Of a stretch of DNA of 64,000 nt, positions 11,201-22,043 are shown in pieces (within the stretch, counting starts at the first letter, position 1; every line of letters begins with the position of its first letter). The DNA comes from Hepsetus odoe (taxonomy: Eukaryota > Chordata > Actinopteri > Characiformes > Hepsetidae), in NCBI GenBank assembly GCA_017165825.1, contig CM029376.1, positions 22,044,558 through 22,108,557 of the forward strand, given 5' to 3'. Both the position numbers and the translations under genes were made by a program. The notes below the pieces were generated by a model that was not told the origin of the DNA, ran no database searches, and saw only the letters and a list, made by a program, of their open reading frames with translations.

Positions 11201-11550
11201 TTGTTCACTATAGATCCAGTTGCTGACACAAAAGATTGGAGAAATCAAGGGCACCACGAACAGAACCAAATTGAAGAGGGTGAAAAAGTCTGCGGACGCC
11301 AAGCTGGATGCCTTGACTGAATCCAAAATGTCATCAAAAGCTGACTTTAAAGCCAACTTGAAGACTGTGAAGAAAGAAGAGGAGAAGGTCAGGCATTTCT
11401 ATTAAAAAATGACATTTTTCAGTACAAAATGAACACATTTGAAAACATTTCCCTTTCACACAGAAAGAAGAGGTGACTGACTGGCGTAAGAACGTGGAGG
11501 CCATGTCTGGCATGGAGGGCAGGAAGAAGCTGTTTGATGCTGGGCAATAA
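8212..11550 (+). CDS. tnni1: Slow-type troponin I, copy 1 (divergent), 179 aa
   Basis: Troponin I is the actomyosin-inhibiting subunit of the thin-filament troponin complex. A non-coding exon about 8212-8250 is inferred. Coding exons: 9835-9845, 9952-9955 (4 bp, ACCG), 10576-10617, 10740-10871, 10955-11044, 11214-11387, 11464-11550; the sum is 540 bases, all in phase. The C-terminus DWRKNVEAMSGMEGRKKLF is typical of slow TnI, and ELCKDLHRKIDIVDEARYD is the conserved troponin-C/T binding helix region. Odd: residues 106-131, the inhibitory and switch region, are strongly changed. The usual GK-KRPAL is replaced by GTTNRTKL, and the ADAML-ALLGSK switch by ADAKLDALTESK. Everything else is intact and open, so it may be specialised or newly decaying. 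An AATAAA overlaps the stop codon. Confidence 0.88.
8251..9825 (+). other. Intron 1 of troponin I copy 1
   Basis: No coding segment or clear mobile element was recognised. The likely acceptor of exon 2 is at 9821-9825 (CACAG), leaving nine 5'UTR bases before the ATG at 9835. Confidence 0.5.
9952..9955 (+). other. tnni1: 4-bp coding microexon ACCG of troponin I copy 1
   Basis: The site reads ...TTATAACAG|ACCG|GTAAGTC. Without these four bases the frame from ATG TCT GAG GG cannot join the next exon; with them it reads M-S-E-G-P-K. The identical ACCG sits at the matching place in both sister genes. Confidence 0.85.
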
Positions 11551-11971
11551 AAGGCAAATGCAGAAGTAAAAAAAAAAAACTTTAAAGTAAGAATTTGGTG
11601 AAAAATCAAACTTCCAAATTTAGGTTCTCTTTAACCCAATTCCACGTTGATCAGCCAACAAGTCTGTTCTTTGCACTGGAGCTATGAAGGTGTGTAATGA
11701 AAACATGGATTGGAAGACCAGATAGCATAGTGTACACACTATCACCTTAAACCATATTTAGTTGTCAGGAATTCTATTGATTTTTCTACATTTCTGCATT
11801 GCATAATGGTTGAAACAATGATGTAGAGCCATGAAAAGAGTGGTTTGATTTGAACTTACTAACGCAGGTTTCTTTACAAAGAACCAGGGGTCATAATGTC
11901 TACAATGCAAATTGAAATGTTAAATTTATATAACATTTTAGCTTGTAACGTTACCTAACTGTTAGTGATGT

Positions 11972-12012
<41 letters not shown>

Positions 12013-12590
12013 ATGCTGTGAATATTTCCTCACCTAACTTCAAACTCATCTAAAGGCATTGCAAGTTTAGAAAACAGGGTTTGCAAGCAAGATTATTAAA
12101 ATGTGCAGAATGAATGTGGCATTCCCCAGACTGATCTATCAATGTAAAATCTGAATTGATTTTTCTTTTGACTGTAGGTAAATATTTTGTGTCTCAAAAT
12201 TCCAAAGCATGCAATCCCTTTTGTCAAGCTATCAATCACTAGAATGTACGTATGTAACCTGCATACATTTACTTTGTACCTGTTGCTTAAACACACAGTG
12301 TGTTAATAGTGTCACAGCATCAAGTGTGATTAGCGATGCATTGTTTGCACGAAATACATTGTGAAAACGCATTAAATTGTATTCAACCCACTGCCCTTTT
12401 GTGTTGTTGTGTAAAGACACCAGATGCACTTTACAGTCAGTTTTTCTGTGTACAGCCATTCCACAATCGAACATGATTTTGATGAAATGGTAATGACATC
12501 ATTTTTATTCGTAGCTGGGTTCCTTTGGCTCACATCTTAATTTTCTAAACATTCTCCTGGTATTTTGTGTGGTAGCAGGACAGCAGTACT
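11551..12590. other. Intergenic stretch between troponin I copies 1 and 2, with a TG microsatellite
   Basis: No gene seen. A (TG)n run of about 40 bases occupies 11972-12011. The 3'UTR of copy 1 must lie at the start. The only AATAAA close to the stop is the one overlapping it at 11546-11551. Confidence 0.6.
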
Positions 12591-12738
12591 GGGCCTCACA
12601 TTCACACTGGCAGGCTTTGCCCAAGGCTCCACTCCCTTGTAGGGTCAAGCAATGACAGAAGGAAGGGACCTTGGTCTGGGCAATGCACGCAATTGTGTTT
12701 TGGTGCCTCTACGTAAAGTGAGCTTTAAGCACTCTAGT

Positions 12739-12784
12739 CTATTTTAGTGAGCCACTCACAGGAGACCACTGAAGCCATAAAAAT
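12739..12784 (+). promoter_or_regulatory. Proximal promoter of troponin I copy 2: MEF2 box and TATA-like box
   Basis: GTCTATTTTAG (MEF2 core at 12739-12747) is followed by GAGCCACTCAC, closely like CAAGCCATTCAC in copy 1. CCATAAAAAT lies at 12775-12784. A non-coding exon of about 12808-12845 ends in a GTATGC donor. Confidence 0.6.
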
Positions 12785-12807
12785 CAATTGTGCTTCCTCA
12801 GGAACTG

Positions 12808-15800
12808 GCATTGTCACAAACTGCTCACCCTCTTGCACACATCAGGTATGCACTTGCAACTTTTAATCAACATTTTTACTTTTATAATAGTCATTTGTAC
12901 TATAGTTTAATAGTCATTTAGCTATTATAAATACAAAGGTATGAATTTTCCTCAATCGGCTGATAAAGGAGTCAGATTTTTTCTTAGAAGTATGATGTTC
13001 TTATACATGAGTCTGTTATAATTACGCATTGGAGTAAAAGTGCACATCTGTAAAAGGTAGTTCTCAGTTTTAATACCACTACTTTTGGCTTCTTTTTTAG
13101 ATTTGACTATACTATCGATGTTTTTGGCTCCAAGATGTTAAATATGTTTTATCGGTTTAAGTAATGTTGTCTTCATGACCTCTTGAATTTGGATGAATCA
13201 TGGAAGGCAGATGATCATAGTTCATCAATTAAATTGGATACAAATTATTCTTTATAGATTTCCTTTTTCACAGTTTTTTAGGAAGCTCTTCACACCACAA
13301 TGTCTGAAGCGTAAGTACATTTTCAGTAGCCGCTCTTTGGCAGTGGCTCATACAACATGCATTTTTACTGAATCTCCCTTTTTAATACCTTTCTTACCAT
13401 TTCTCTCATGTATCATCTACATCTGCAGACCGGTAAGTCCACACATTACAGTATTTTATCATTTTGAATGTGTTTTCGAGTGAATTTTACATTCACTATA
13501 ATCTGCAGAGTGAGAATGTTTTGCTGATCTCCAGCTTAAATGTGTTTTCAGTACTCAGGGCGGAAAATGAAATGCAGACTTTTATTTTTCATGCTTTTAG
13601 AAGCCGAAACCCAAGATTACAGCATCGAGGAGGCTGTTTCTGAAGGTTTGTCTTTGAATTCCTTCATTCCAGGAGCATGGTGGTGTTCCCTGCAATGCTG
13701 CATCCAATGGATGCAGATGCCCGCTCATCCAACATCATTATTCTTCTCGGAAGCCTCTAGATCTTCCAATATAGCAGAGAGGATTTAACTACATTCACCC
13801 TGGAGAGCCTAAGTAGGGTCAGGTGGGGATGATGGATTAAGTCTGGATCCCTCCACTCCACCTCATCAGAAAAAAAGTGTTAGACCGAGCTCCATCACTC
13901 TTGAGAGACCACAATTCCACTGCACCACAATCCAATCGTGGCCTAGTCAGTGCTTGGCATTGAGCTATAGAGCATCTCATTTTATTGCAGATAGTTTTGT
14001 GGAAATTATAGAAGCTGTGTGTGCATCTGAACACCTGATTCAGCTCAAGGGTCTGAATCCAATTATTAGAGTGTGAACAGCTCCGGAATTTACACCCTAT
14101 TTTTCTCCCTCAGACTAAAATACTGAAGAAAGCAAGCACATTGATCGCAAATGAGAAGGAGGAGAAACAGAGGGAGAGAGAGAGAGTGTTGAATGAGAGA
14201 GTGCCTCCTCTCGAGCTGTCTGGCCTGTCTGTGCAGGACCTGCAGGTTTGGATCAGAACCTTTAAAGAGGGATTGAAGTTCTGAAACTGTTTTTATTTAC
14301 ACACTGCATTTTCTTCCCAAGAATAAAATTATTCATACATCAAATGAAAATCTCTAAAAGCTGCTTCTTTCTGGTTACTCCCCAGGCTCTGTGCAGAGAA
14401 CTGCATCAAAAGATTGATGTGGTAGATGAGGAAAGATACGACATTGCAGCCAAAGTGTCCAAAAATGAAAAAGAGGTAAACATGCTCCGGCAGTTCACAC
14501 TTTATAGGCTGTACCAAACCAAAAGGTCCAGCAGTAACAATTGATCTGCGTTAGAGAAATTTGAAAAAGATACAGCACACCTGAAAAAAAAGTAATAAAA
14601 CTACAGAAAGTGGACTGAATGGACCTCTAATCTGGTTCTAGTTATGTGTTTACACTCAATCTGGCCCAACAACCATTTAAAATTAGAAGTGTTTAATAAG
14701 TTTAGGGGCAGAGCTGGCCTAATGTTTAGGCAATCCAGGATTAGGAGGTCGTGGGTTCGAATCCCAGACCAGGTTGCCCTGAGGTATCCTTGAACAAGAT
14801 ACCGTCCCCTTCACTGCTCCCCAGGTGCTTTAAACAGCTGCCTCCTGCTGTACGGCGTGTATGGAAGAAAAGCATAAGTTCCATATTGTTGCGTTACACT
14901 GTGTGCTGTGCTGTTTCAAAATGACAAATAGTCACTTTCACTTTTTTCATTCATTCAAGTCAGTATGCAACAGCCTAAATTGCCAACTCTGTCAAGACTA
15001 AATGTATTATACAATGCACAATGTAAATATTAGTAATACAAAAGACAACCACGCAAACCTAAGATTACTTTTGCTTTGCACAAGAGAATAAAAGTAAATA
15101 TGTGATAGTGATAATGATAATAACAATAACTTTAATAATAACAGCAATAATCATTTCCTTTGTGCCCATGTGTTTTCCATTTAAAAAACAAAGATTTATG
15201 CATGACAATATAATCGTCTTAATAGTGAAGCAGACATTCATGGGAACAAATGTTAATGGTGAACCCTGCCACCACTCTTTGGGTCTCTTCATAAGCAATG
15301 ACTTTTAATTGTCTTATTCTCAGATCGCAGATCTGTCCCATAAAATATTTGAGCTGAAGGGTAAAATGAAGAGACCTGCGCTGAAGAGGGTAAAGATTTC
15401 TGCTGATGCCATGCTGGGCGCTCTACTGGGCTCCAAGGTCAAAGAGTCGGTGGACTTTAAGGCCAACCTCAAAACAGTCAAGAAGGAAGAAGAAAAGGTA
15501 TGAATTACTGTAGAACTTACAAATGGTAAACACTGTTATAGTAAAAATGCTAGAAAGATTCAACTACCTCTGAATTTAAGGTGAAGTTTCTACCAAAAAT
15601 AAAATCCCAGGCAAAACATGTTGTATCTCAGTGGTTCCAGACCTTGGTCCTGCATAATGTTAATATTTATCTGCTAAGATGATTAGACAATAAAGCAATT
15701 AAGCAAACAGTAGGGAAGCAATTGTGCTAACTAAAGCTGTAATCCTTAATATCACTCATTCATTTTCCCACACAGAAAGAAGAGGTGACCGACTGGCGTA

Positions 15801-15862
15801 AGAACGTGGAGGCAATGTCAGGCATGGAGGGCAGGAAGAAGCTGTTTGATGCTGGGCAATAG
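12808..15862 (+). CDS. tnni1: Slow-type troponin I, copy 2, 180 aa
   Basis: Inhibitory subunit of troponin in striated muscle. A non-coding exon about 12808-12845 and a short 5'UTR part of exon 2 (from about 13282) are inferred. Coding exons: 13300-13310, 13429-13432 (4 bp, ACCG), 13601-13645, 14114-14245, 14386-14475, 15324-15497, 15776-15862; the sum is 543 bases. The N-terminus MSEAPKPKPKITASRR closely resembles the KPKITASRK stretch of mammalian slow TnI. The inhibitory region GKMKRPALKRVKISADAML and switch ALLGSK are intact, and the C-terminus DWRKNVEAMSGMEGRKKLF is conserved. This is the most canonical of the three copies. Candidate polyA signal AATAAA at 16347-16352. Exon 6 sits behind a long intron that contains a SINE. 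Confidence 0.92.
13429..13432 (+). other. tnni1: 4-bp coding microexon ACCG of troponin I copy 2
   Basis: The site reads ATCTGCAG|ACCG|GTAAGTC. It joins GC from the ATG exon to form GCA CCG (Ala-Pro), then AAG CCG of the next exon. The frame requires it. Confidence 0.88.
14703..14946 (+). mobile_element. tRNA-derived SINE (family A) in intron of troponin I copy 2
   Basis: It begins GGGGCAGAGCTGGCCTAATG, has the B box GGGTTCGAATCCC near 14754-14766, then the body with 'ctgctccccaggtgc', and ends ACAAATAGTCACTTTCACTT. It is in the same orientation as the gene. Confidence 0.85.
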
Positions 15863-17230
15863 ACGGCAGATGACGGTACATTTGCCTGATAAATGAACAG
15901 ATCCGGCTCTTAGGTATAATTTGATGAAATGACACATATAATTGAAGAGAGAGCAAACATGTATTTAGATCATACCTCTTCCCTTGTTATTTGTAACGAT
16001 ACTGAACTGCTGATATCCTGGTCTACTATTTTCTCTCAGTTGATCTTCCCTTACGGCTTCTAGGTCAAGGATGTCAGCTAGTTAGAAAATAAAAAATCTG
16101 CACCAGTTTCTATTAAACATGGAACTGTGCAACCTTATAGATATTTAAATTTATTCACTCAGCGTACCATACATGCTGATCTTAATGCGTCTGTGTGTGC
16201 TATAAACAAGAGTAAGTTCATGTTCTTGCTTAGATAAGTTGCACGATATCATAGAGAAACTTTTTTTGCACTCAAACTGTTGATAATTCTCAGTGTCTGA
16301 GTCTGTATTGGTAACTATTCTGTTGTGTCTTGGTTGGCTTTCTCAAAATAAACGCACAACTGCAACATTTCTGGCCGTATTTGTTTGACTTTGATTAAGT
16401 GTATACACTGACATTCACAGGGCCTGAAAATACTGACCCTCAGGTCAAACAACGGAATGATTCAGATTCAGGGTTAATGTTTCCTAACACGGAGGTCACT
16501 GGAGTCACCATGCTGGGATCAGGGCCATTCTAAGGATGTCAATGGTTAAGCCTCAGCAGTTTTATCATTTGCAGTTATAAAACCTCTGCTGGCTTTAGGT
16601 GCTTGGTCGCTAGTTTACTGGGATCACAGCACAAAGCCATTTTAAGTAAAGGAACCTGTTACATTTGTTCGAATGTTATCCGAAGACATTTAACCTAAAA
16701 ATAGCCAAGTACCAATGGGTCAGCGATCATTTTTGACTCCTCGGTTGGATCGTCATGTACACACCTCACCCAGAGCATTCAGATCAGTTCAGACCGGAGC
16801 AGCTCACATTACGATAACACAATGCTTCCACCTGCTCCCAGTCATCTGAATTAAAGCAATCACTTCTGCTGCAGTGAACTGCTCATCTAATGCGCCTGGA
16901 CATAATCATCTTCATGTGATTCTAATATTGTTACAAGTAATGTTTATTTCACATCTTCTTTTATTTCTGCCCTGTATATTCATTGTACTGTGCAATTAGA
17001 AAAGTTAAAAGGTTCAGACCCTGAAAGTCAGTGTTTCAGACCCCGGTCTTGGAGCCCCCCCCAAGCCTGGTTATGTCTTGTCCTTCAGCTGCTGTCCAAC
17101 AGATGGTGTCCAAACCCCACAATGTTCTCTCCTGTGTGTCCAAGTCAAATAAAAGTGGTTTTATTAGATGGCTTTCCTGCATGGATCCATTTTGGAAACA
17201 ATGTGGAATGGTGAGTGCTGTGGTCCAGGC
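15863..17230. other. Intergenic stretch between troponin I copies 2 and 3
   Basis: It contains the 3'UTR of copy 2 up to about 16370 (AATAAA at 16347-16352). I recognise no gene beyond that. Open frames at 16990-17260 show no family resemblance. Confidence 0.55.
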
Positions 17231-17236
17231 AGAAGT

Positions 17237-17280
17237 CTATTTTAGTGACCGTATTTGAGTGGGTATTAGAAACTATAAAT
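17237..17280 (+). promoter_or_regulatory. Proximal promoter of troponin I copy 3: MEF2 box and TATA box
   Basis: GTCTATTTTAG with the MEF2 core CTATTTTAG at 17237-17245 is followed 28 bases later by TATAAAT at 17274-17280. A non-coding exon of about 17303-17355 ends AAACAG|GTATGT. Same order and spacing as in the sister genes. Confidence 0.6.
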
Positions 17281-17302
17281 CTGAAAGATTACCCACTTTC
17301 CT

Positions 17303-19734
17303 CCCTCAGCCAGTTCATGCTCTTCTCATCCTCTGTCTTTTCCTCCCTTAAACAGGTATGTGTCATTTTACTCATTATGCCTTGTCTGGCCGGTAGATGC
17401 AGTTTATGAATCCCCTCCGTCTTAGTCTTAGTCGTCCGTCTTAGGTTCAGAAGTGCTGCTTTGAGGGTATTTTCTTTATCAGCACTATGCCTTTAGACAA
17501 TTGAGGAGTCCACATGCCACATTTCCTTTATTCAGATGCCTTTGAAATTGTTGCCAGTCCATGAAGATTTTCACCTATGCTGAAACTCTTTAGCGCTATG
17601 TGCAGGAGAGCTGCCACTAAACTATAAAGGCCAAATGGATAGAAGTATCCAGAAACAACCATCAGTGGCTGGGAAAACAGAATTTAGAGCATCGATTAAA
17701 CGATTTGTCTGTCAGCCCGCATTAAGGCATAGTTTCATGATTTGTTGAAACTGAAATCTGATGCATTCACAGGAACAAGATTATGGCTTCATGGTGGATT
17801 TTTGTTCTGCATTGTGTTAATCTTGTACCAAAACATATTAGACGTTGTGTTTGAAAGCACTGACGCAACGCAAGAGTTAGATTTAATATGATACTGACCA
17901 GTTGCCTTGAGGAACAACCTGTTTAGATTATTAGAGAAACTAATACTTCTAATGTTTAAGCTCCTCTGGTTCAGACAATGTCAAATAATTTAACAGTGGA
18001 TATGATTTTCCATTTAAAATGTACATTTCCTTGCATTCTTTCAGAACCTGATTAAAGGAACAATGACAGAGGCGTGAGTTTTATACTTACAGAAGTTTTT
18101 TAATTAAAAGCTTTTATTGCTTACTGTGACTAACCTCTTGCCATCTTTCTTCTTTTCTTTGCCTTGACAGACCGGTGAGTAACAATGTCAAAAAAAAAAA
18201 GAAAAAAAAAAAAAGAAAAAAAAAAAAAGAAAAAAAAAAAAAAGATGTGCTTGACAAAATGAATGCTGTATATGTATAAATCTCACAGAGAAAACCCAAG
18301 ATTTCCTCCAGTCGTCGTTTAGGATTAAAGGTGAGAGCTGGACAAATTATGAAGAACCATTTTTTAAAGTTTAAAGAACTGCCACATATTAAAATGGTAC
18401 TATATCAGTTCAAGGCTTTTTCCAGAGTAGTTTAACTGTCAAAGACAATAACAAGATCTATAGATCTATAGATCTAATTGGATATATTTATTGAGCATGT
18501 TTTCTTTTAGATCAAGATGCTAAACACAGCACTGGAGATGCTTTTTTTGGAGAAGGAAGAGAAGAAGAAAGAGAGGGATGCCTTCCTGAAGGAGAGAGTC
18601 CCACCACTAAATCTGTCAGGTCTGTCAGTCCAGGAGCTGCAGGTACAATGACTGAGGCCCATAAACTCTGTTTAACAGGCCCTCCCCTGTAGCAAAAATG
18701 AATCATTTTGTTCATCCAATTGTCTGGGTGAATTCCACCATAGGAGGTGGAATAGTTTTTACCAACACCCCTCAAAACTGATTCCTTTCAGTACTCTTAA
18801 CGCACAAACAAGGTCATTAAAATAAGGCAGAGGTCATGCTTTGCTTTATGTGCAGGAGCTTTGCAGGGATCTCCATCGCAAGATTGATGTAATTGATGAA
18901 GAGCGATATGACATTGGAGTGAAGGTGGAAAAAAACGACAAGGAGGTATGAGGGACGAAATGTAAAACTTTACAGGAGCTAATTTTACATCCATATATTC
19001 AATGCGCCCTCTGCTGGATCTTCCAGCATATCTGGAAACCAAGCTTTGAGCTTTGCGGTAAACTGTGGGCTGTAATTTAAGAGTATACAGTGATTCCACA
19101 TAATCACACACAGTTGTAAGCATCTATTTAATCAGTGTATGAAAGTATATCTGCTGTGATGAACACTGTACACCCAGCATTCAGTGCGTAATTGCTGTAA
19201 TTAGTTCTGGGTGAAACACAAGACAAAAAGAGCAACTGCGGTTCTTAAGGTTCATGGGCAGACTGTGGGCTGTTTGCTGGGATAGATACAGGACATGAAC
19301 CAGAAGATCTTTGAGATGAAGAGTAAGCTGAAGAGGCCTGCACTGAAGAGGGTGAGGATTTCAGCCGAGGCCATGCTGAGTGTCCTCCTGGGCTCCAGGC
19401 ACAAAGAGTCCTTCGACTTCAAGGCCAATCTGAAGACAGTGAAGAAAGAGGAGGAGAAGGTAATGATGTTGGTTAAAGTGTGGGGCCAAACGTGTAGAAA
19501 AATGTGTGAAATCACGTATTTGTTCAATGATTCTGATTTTGTGAAAGAATTAAGAAGCTGGAGTACAACCAAACACCGCATTCAACAAAATAAAGAATAG
19601 CCATCGGAAATACTTTCACTGAGATCAATCATGTGACTCTGCAGAAAGAGGAGGTGACTGACTGGCGTAAGAACGTAGAGGCCATGTCTGGCATGGAGGG
19701 CAGGAAGAAGCTGTTTGATGCTGGTGGTCAATAA
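17303..19734 (+). CDS. tnni1: Slow-type troponin I, copy 3, 180 aa
   Basis: Troponin inhibitory subunit. A non-coding exon about 17303-17355 is inferred; exon 2 starts about 18045. Coding exons: 18063-18073, 18171-18174 (4 bp, ACCG), 18289-18330, 18511-18642, 18856-18945, 19286-19459, 19645-19734; the sum is 543 bases. The start reads M-T-E-A-P-R-K-P-K-I-S-S-S-R-R. ELCRDLHRKIDVIDEERYD is conserved. The inhibitory region KLKRPALKRVRISAEAML and switch segment VLLGSRHK are intact. The C-terminus DWRKNVEAMSGMEGRKKLF carries one extra Gly before the final Gln. A near-pure A/AAAAG tract of about 55 bases (18190-18244) begins about 15 bases past the microexon donor. AATAAA overlaps the stop codon. 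Confidence 0.92.
18171..18174 (+). other. tnni1: 4-bp coding microexon ACCG of troponin I copy 3
   Basis: The site reads CCTTGACAG|ACCG|GTGAGT. GC plus ACCG gives GCA CCG (Ala-Pro) and restores the frame into AGA AAA CCC AAG. The purine tract 18190-18244 lies just downstream. Confidence 0.88.
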
Positions 19735-20956
19735 AGAGCCTAAGAAATACAGGCATGAGGTGTGTGCTCCACACCTACACGTATTATTCAGTTATTATTG
19801 TTCTGTTATTAATCTTTACACATATTATTTAGTAAATACTAATTTTTTGCATTTTTTGGTTATGATTTTGAGTTACCATGAATGTATGTATGTTCTGTAT
19901 TTAGAAGAGAGTGAGGAACTGTGGTGGGGCTCCATATGCAGAGGGTTCAATGGTTTAGTTCACTTTAAATTGTAAATGCTGTGAATGATGTTTTAATTTT
20001 TTTTCTTTGTACGTTTTAGAACTCTGATTCTGATCTGATCTGATCTGATCTGATCTGAGGTCAGGAGAGATGGGACGAGAGAAAGGAAATGAGCGATAAA
20101 GGGATTCTTCATTCACAGGCATTTGAAGCAACTGAATATGTTCATTTGTAAAAATGGACTATAAAAATAGATACTATTTGCAGTTATATATATATATGAA
20201 TATGTTATTAAGCAGTAACATTAAGGCATTAAGACATTGTATTGCTGCTCCTCTCTCAGCTCAATGATGGTGGGCAGCACTAACAGGTTGAGGATGCAGC
20301 AGCCATGCCGTCTGCTATTCTTTTCTTGTGATTCAGAAATCCTAAAACATTTTTTTTTGCTTCCTTTATTAAAACCCAGAATCATCGACTGTTGCCCTTA
20401 CTGGCCAATGAAGCCTTGATACTGCGCTCACTCCGGGGTGTCAAAATGAAGTTTCTGTTTTCAGCTGAGGAGCTGATGATGAGATATTAAAAGTAGTAAA
20501 TTCATTCTGATTGAGCTCATTTAGTTCATCCATAAATCTCTGACCTAATTTTAAACATACAGACAACCTGAGCTGTAATTATAAATAATTAATTACCATG
20601 GACCAACACTTTTCCTCTGATTATCATTAAGTTAAGCTCAGATGACGTAAGAAAATAAGTCCATCATGGAGAAGGTTTTGTTCTGTATGTATACATACTT
20701 GTTCTTTAATGGTGTTGAAATATCATTCTTATAAGAATCAAAACACTACACTTCCTCCAGTGAACCTCTGCTCCATCCCACAGCAGATTTAAGTTCCACA
20801 TCTATAAATATATGGAGGTTCCTCAGTAAATATTCTGTAGTCATTTATGTTGTACGTCATACCCATTTATGCAGTAATTAACTTCTTTGCTCTTCTAGTT
20901 AAAAGCTAACTCACTGTGCCTGTACTCTGCTCAATGACGAAGTAGAATTTAATTTA

Positions 20957-20995
<39 letters not shown>

Positions 20996-21850
20996 TACTA
21001 AAGCTGACAGCTATCAGAAAAAAAGAAAACATCATCATGAGCAAGTGTTTTTAAAAAGGGTGTTAAATGTGTTCCTGAACGTATTATGTTTTCATTTATT
21101 GACCTGATATTTCCATTTCCATGATCATTTCATCACTCAGAAGCACAAATGTACAGGTAATTGTAAGGATTTATGGGCTAATACACAAAAAACTCCTTAA
21201 CTTCTGTTTGATATTTAACATATCTCATTCAATCGGCTTCTGGTCTGTGATTAATGAGATAAAATTGCAGGCTAAAAATTAAGAACGCATGATTCACCCG
21301 TTCCTATCAGCAGATCTTTCTTCGAAATAATAACATTGACATCAGACAAATGTTTAGATTTGGTATTCAATAATGCGTTTAAATGTCCAATGTGTATTTC
21401 AGCATCTTTACAGCAGTGTAATAATACAGTCTACAGCAGCTGAAAAAACAATGACTGTGTTTCCGTAAATGATACATAGTTGAAGTGAAAGTGACTATTT
21501 GTCATTGTGAAACACAGCACACAGTGAAACACAACTTCTGCTTTTCACCCACACACACACCATGCAGCAGGGGACAGCCAATTAAAGCACCTGGGGAGCA
21601 GTGAAGGGGACAGTACCTTGCTCAAGAGTACCTCAAGGCAACCTACTGATCTGGGTTTCAAATACACAACCTACAATTTATTACATTACATTACATTACA
21701 TTACATTTATATATTATTGCTTAATTATCATGTATAATATATTAATATAATACCTATATATTATATGTATTAAAAAGTTTATGATCTTTTTTGAGGGTCC
21801 TTGGCACAGTATTCTGGCACTGGGAATGTAAAAGCCCCAAAACCTATTCA
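19735..21850. other. Intergenic stretch between troponin I copy 3 and bpgm
   Basis: No gene recognised. Simple repeats: (TGATC)n at about 20024-20057, (AAT)n at about 20958-20990 and (TTACA)n at about 21681-21708. One SINE lies at 21483-21676. Confidence 0.6.
21483..21676 (-). mobile_element. tRNA-derived SINE (family A), head truncated
   Basis: The minus-strand copy ends in GTCACTTTCACTTCA and contains 'ctgggagcagtg'-type body sequence. It breaks off near the B box at about 21676, where a TTACA pentamer repeat begins. Confidence 0.8.
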
Positions 21851-22043
21851 CTGTTATTACGCTGCTTTTTTCTTGTTGGTGACTGGTCGAGCAAAGCTAA
21901 TAGACCCGCCCACACAAAGTGAGCTCGGCTTCCTATTGGATGACAGAATGTCAATCAGTAAAAAAGGATGTGTTGACCGTGGTTCCTCTCTCGACCGTTT
22001 ATGGTAGAGAACCCCGTTGGTGCTCGTTGGTTTACAAAATAAG
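21850..22043 (+). promoter_or_regulatory. bpgm: Probable promoter and non-coding first exon of bpgm
   Basis: An ATTGG (CCAAT-type) box lies near 21935, and a likely transcribed segment ends AAAATAAG|GTGAGT at 22043. The next acceptor in register with bpgm is at 23051-23052. A CpG-richer patch follows at 22080-22260. The transcription start itself cannot be placed. Confidence 0.45.

Noticed and set aside
16990..17409. Overlapping frames between troponin I copies 2 and 3
   Set aside because: They lie over the copy-3 promoter and non-coding exon; no conserved residues are recognised.
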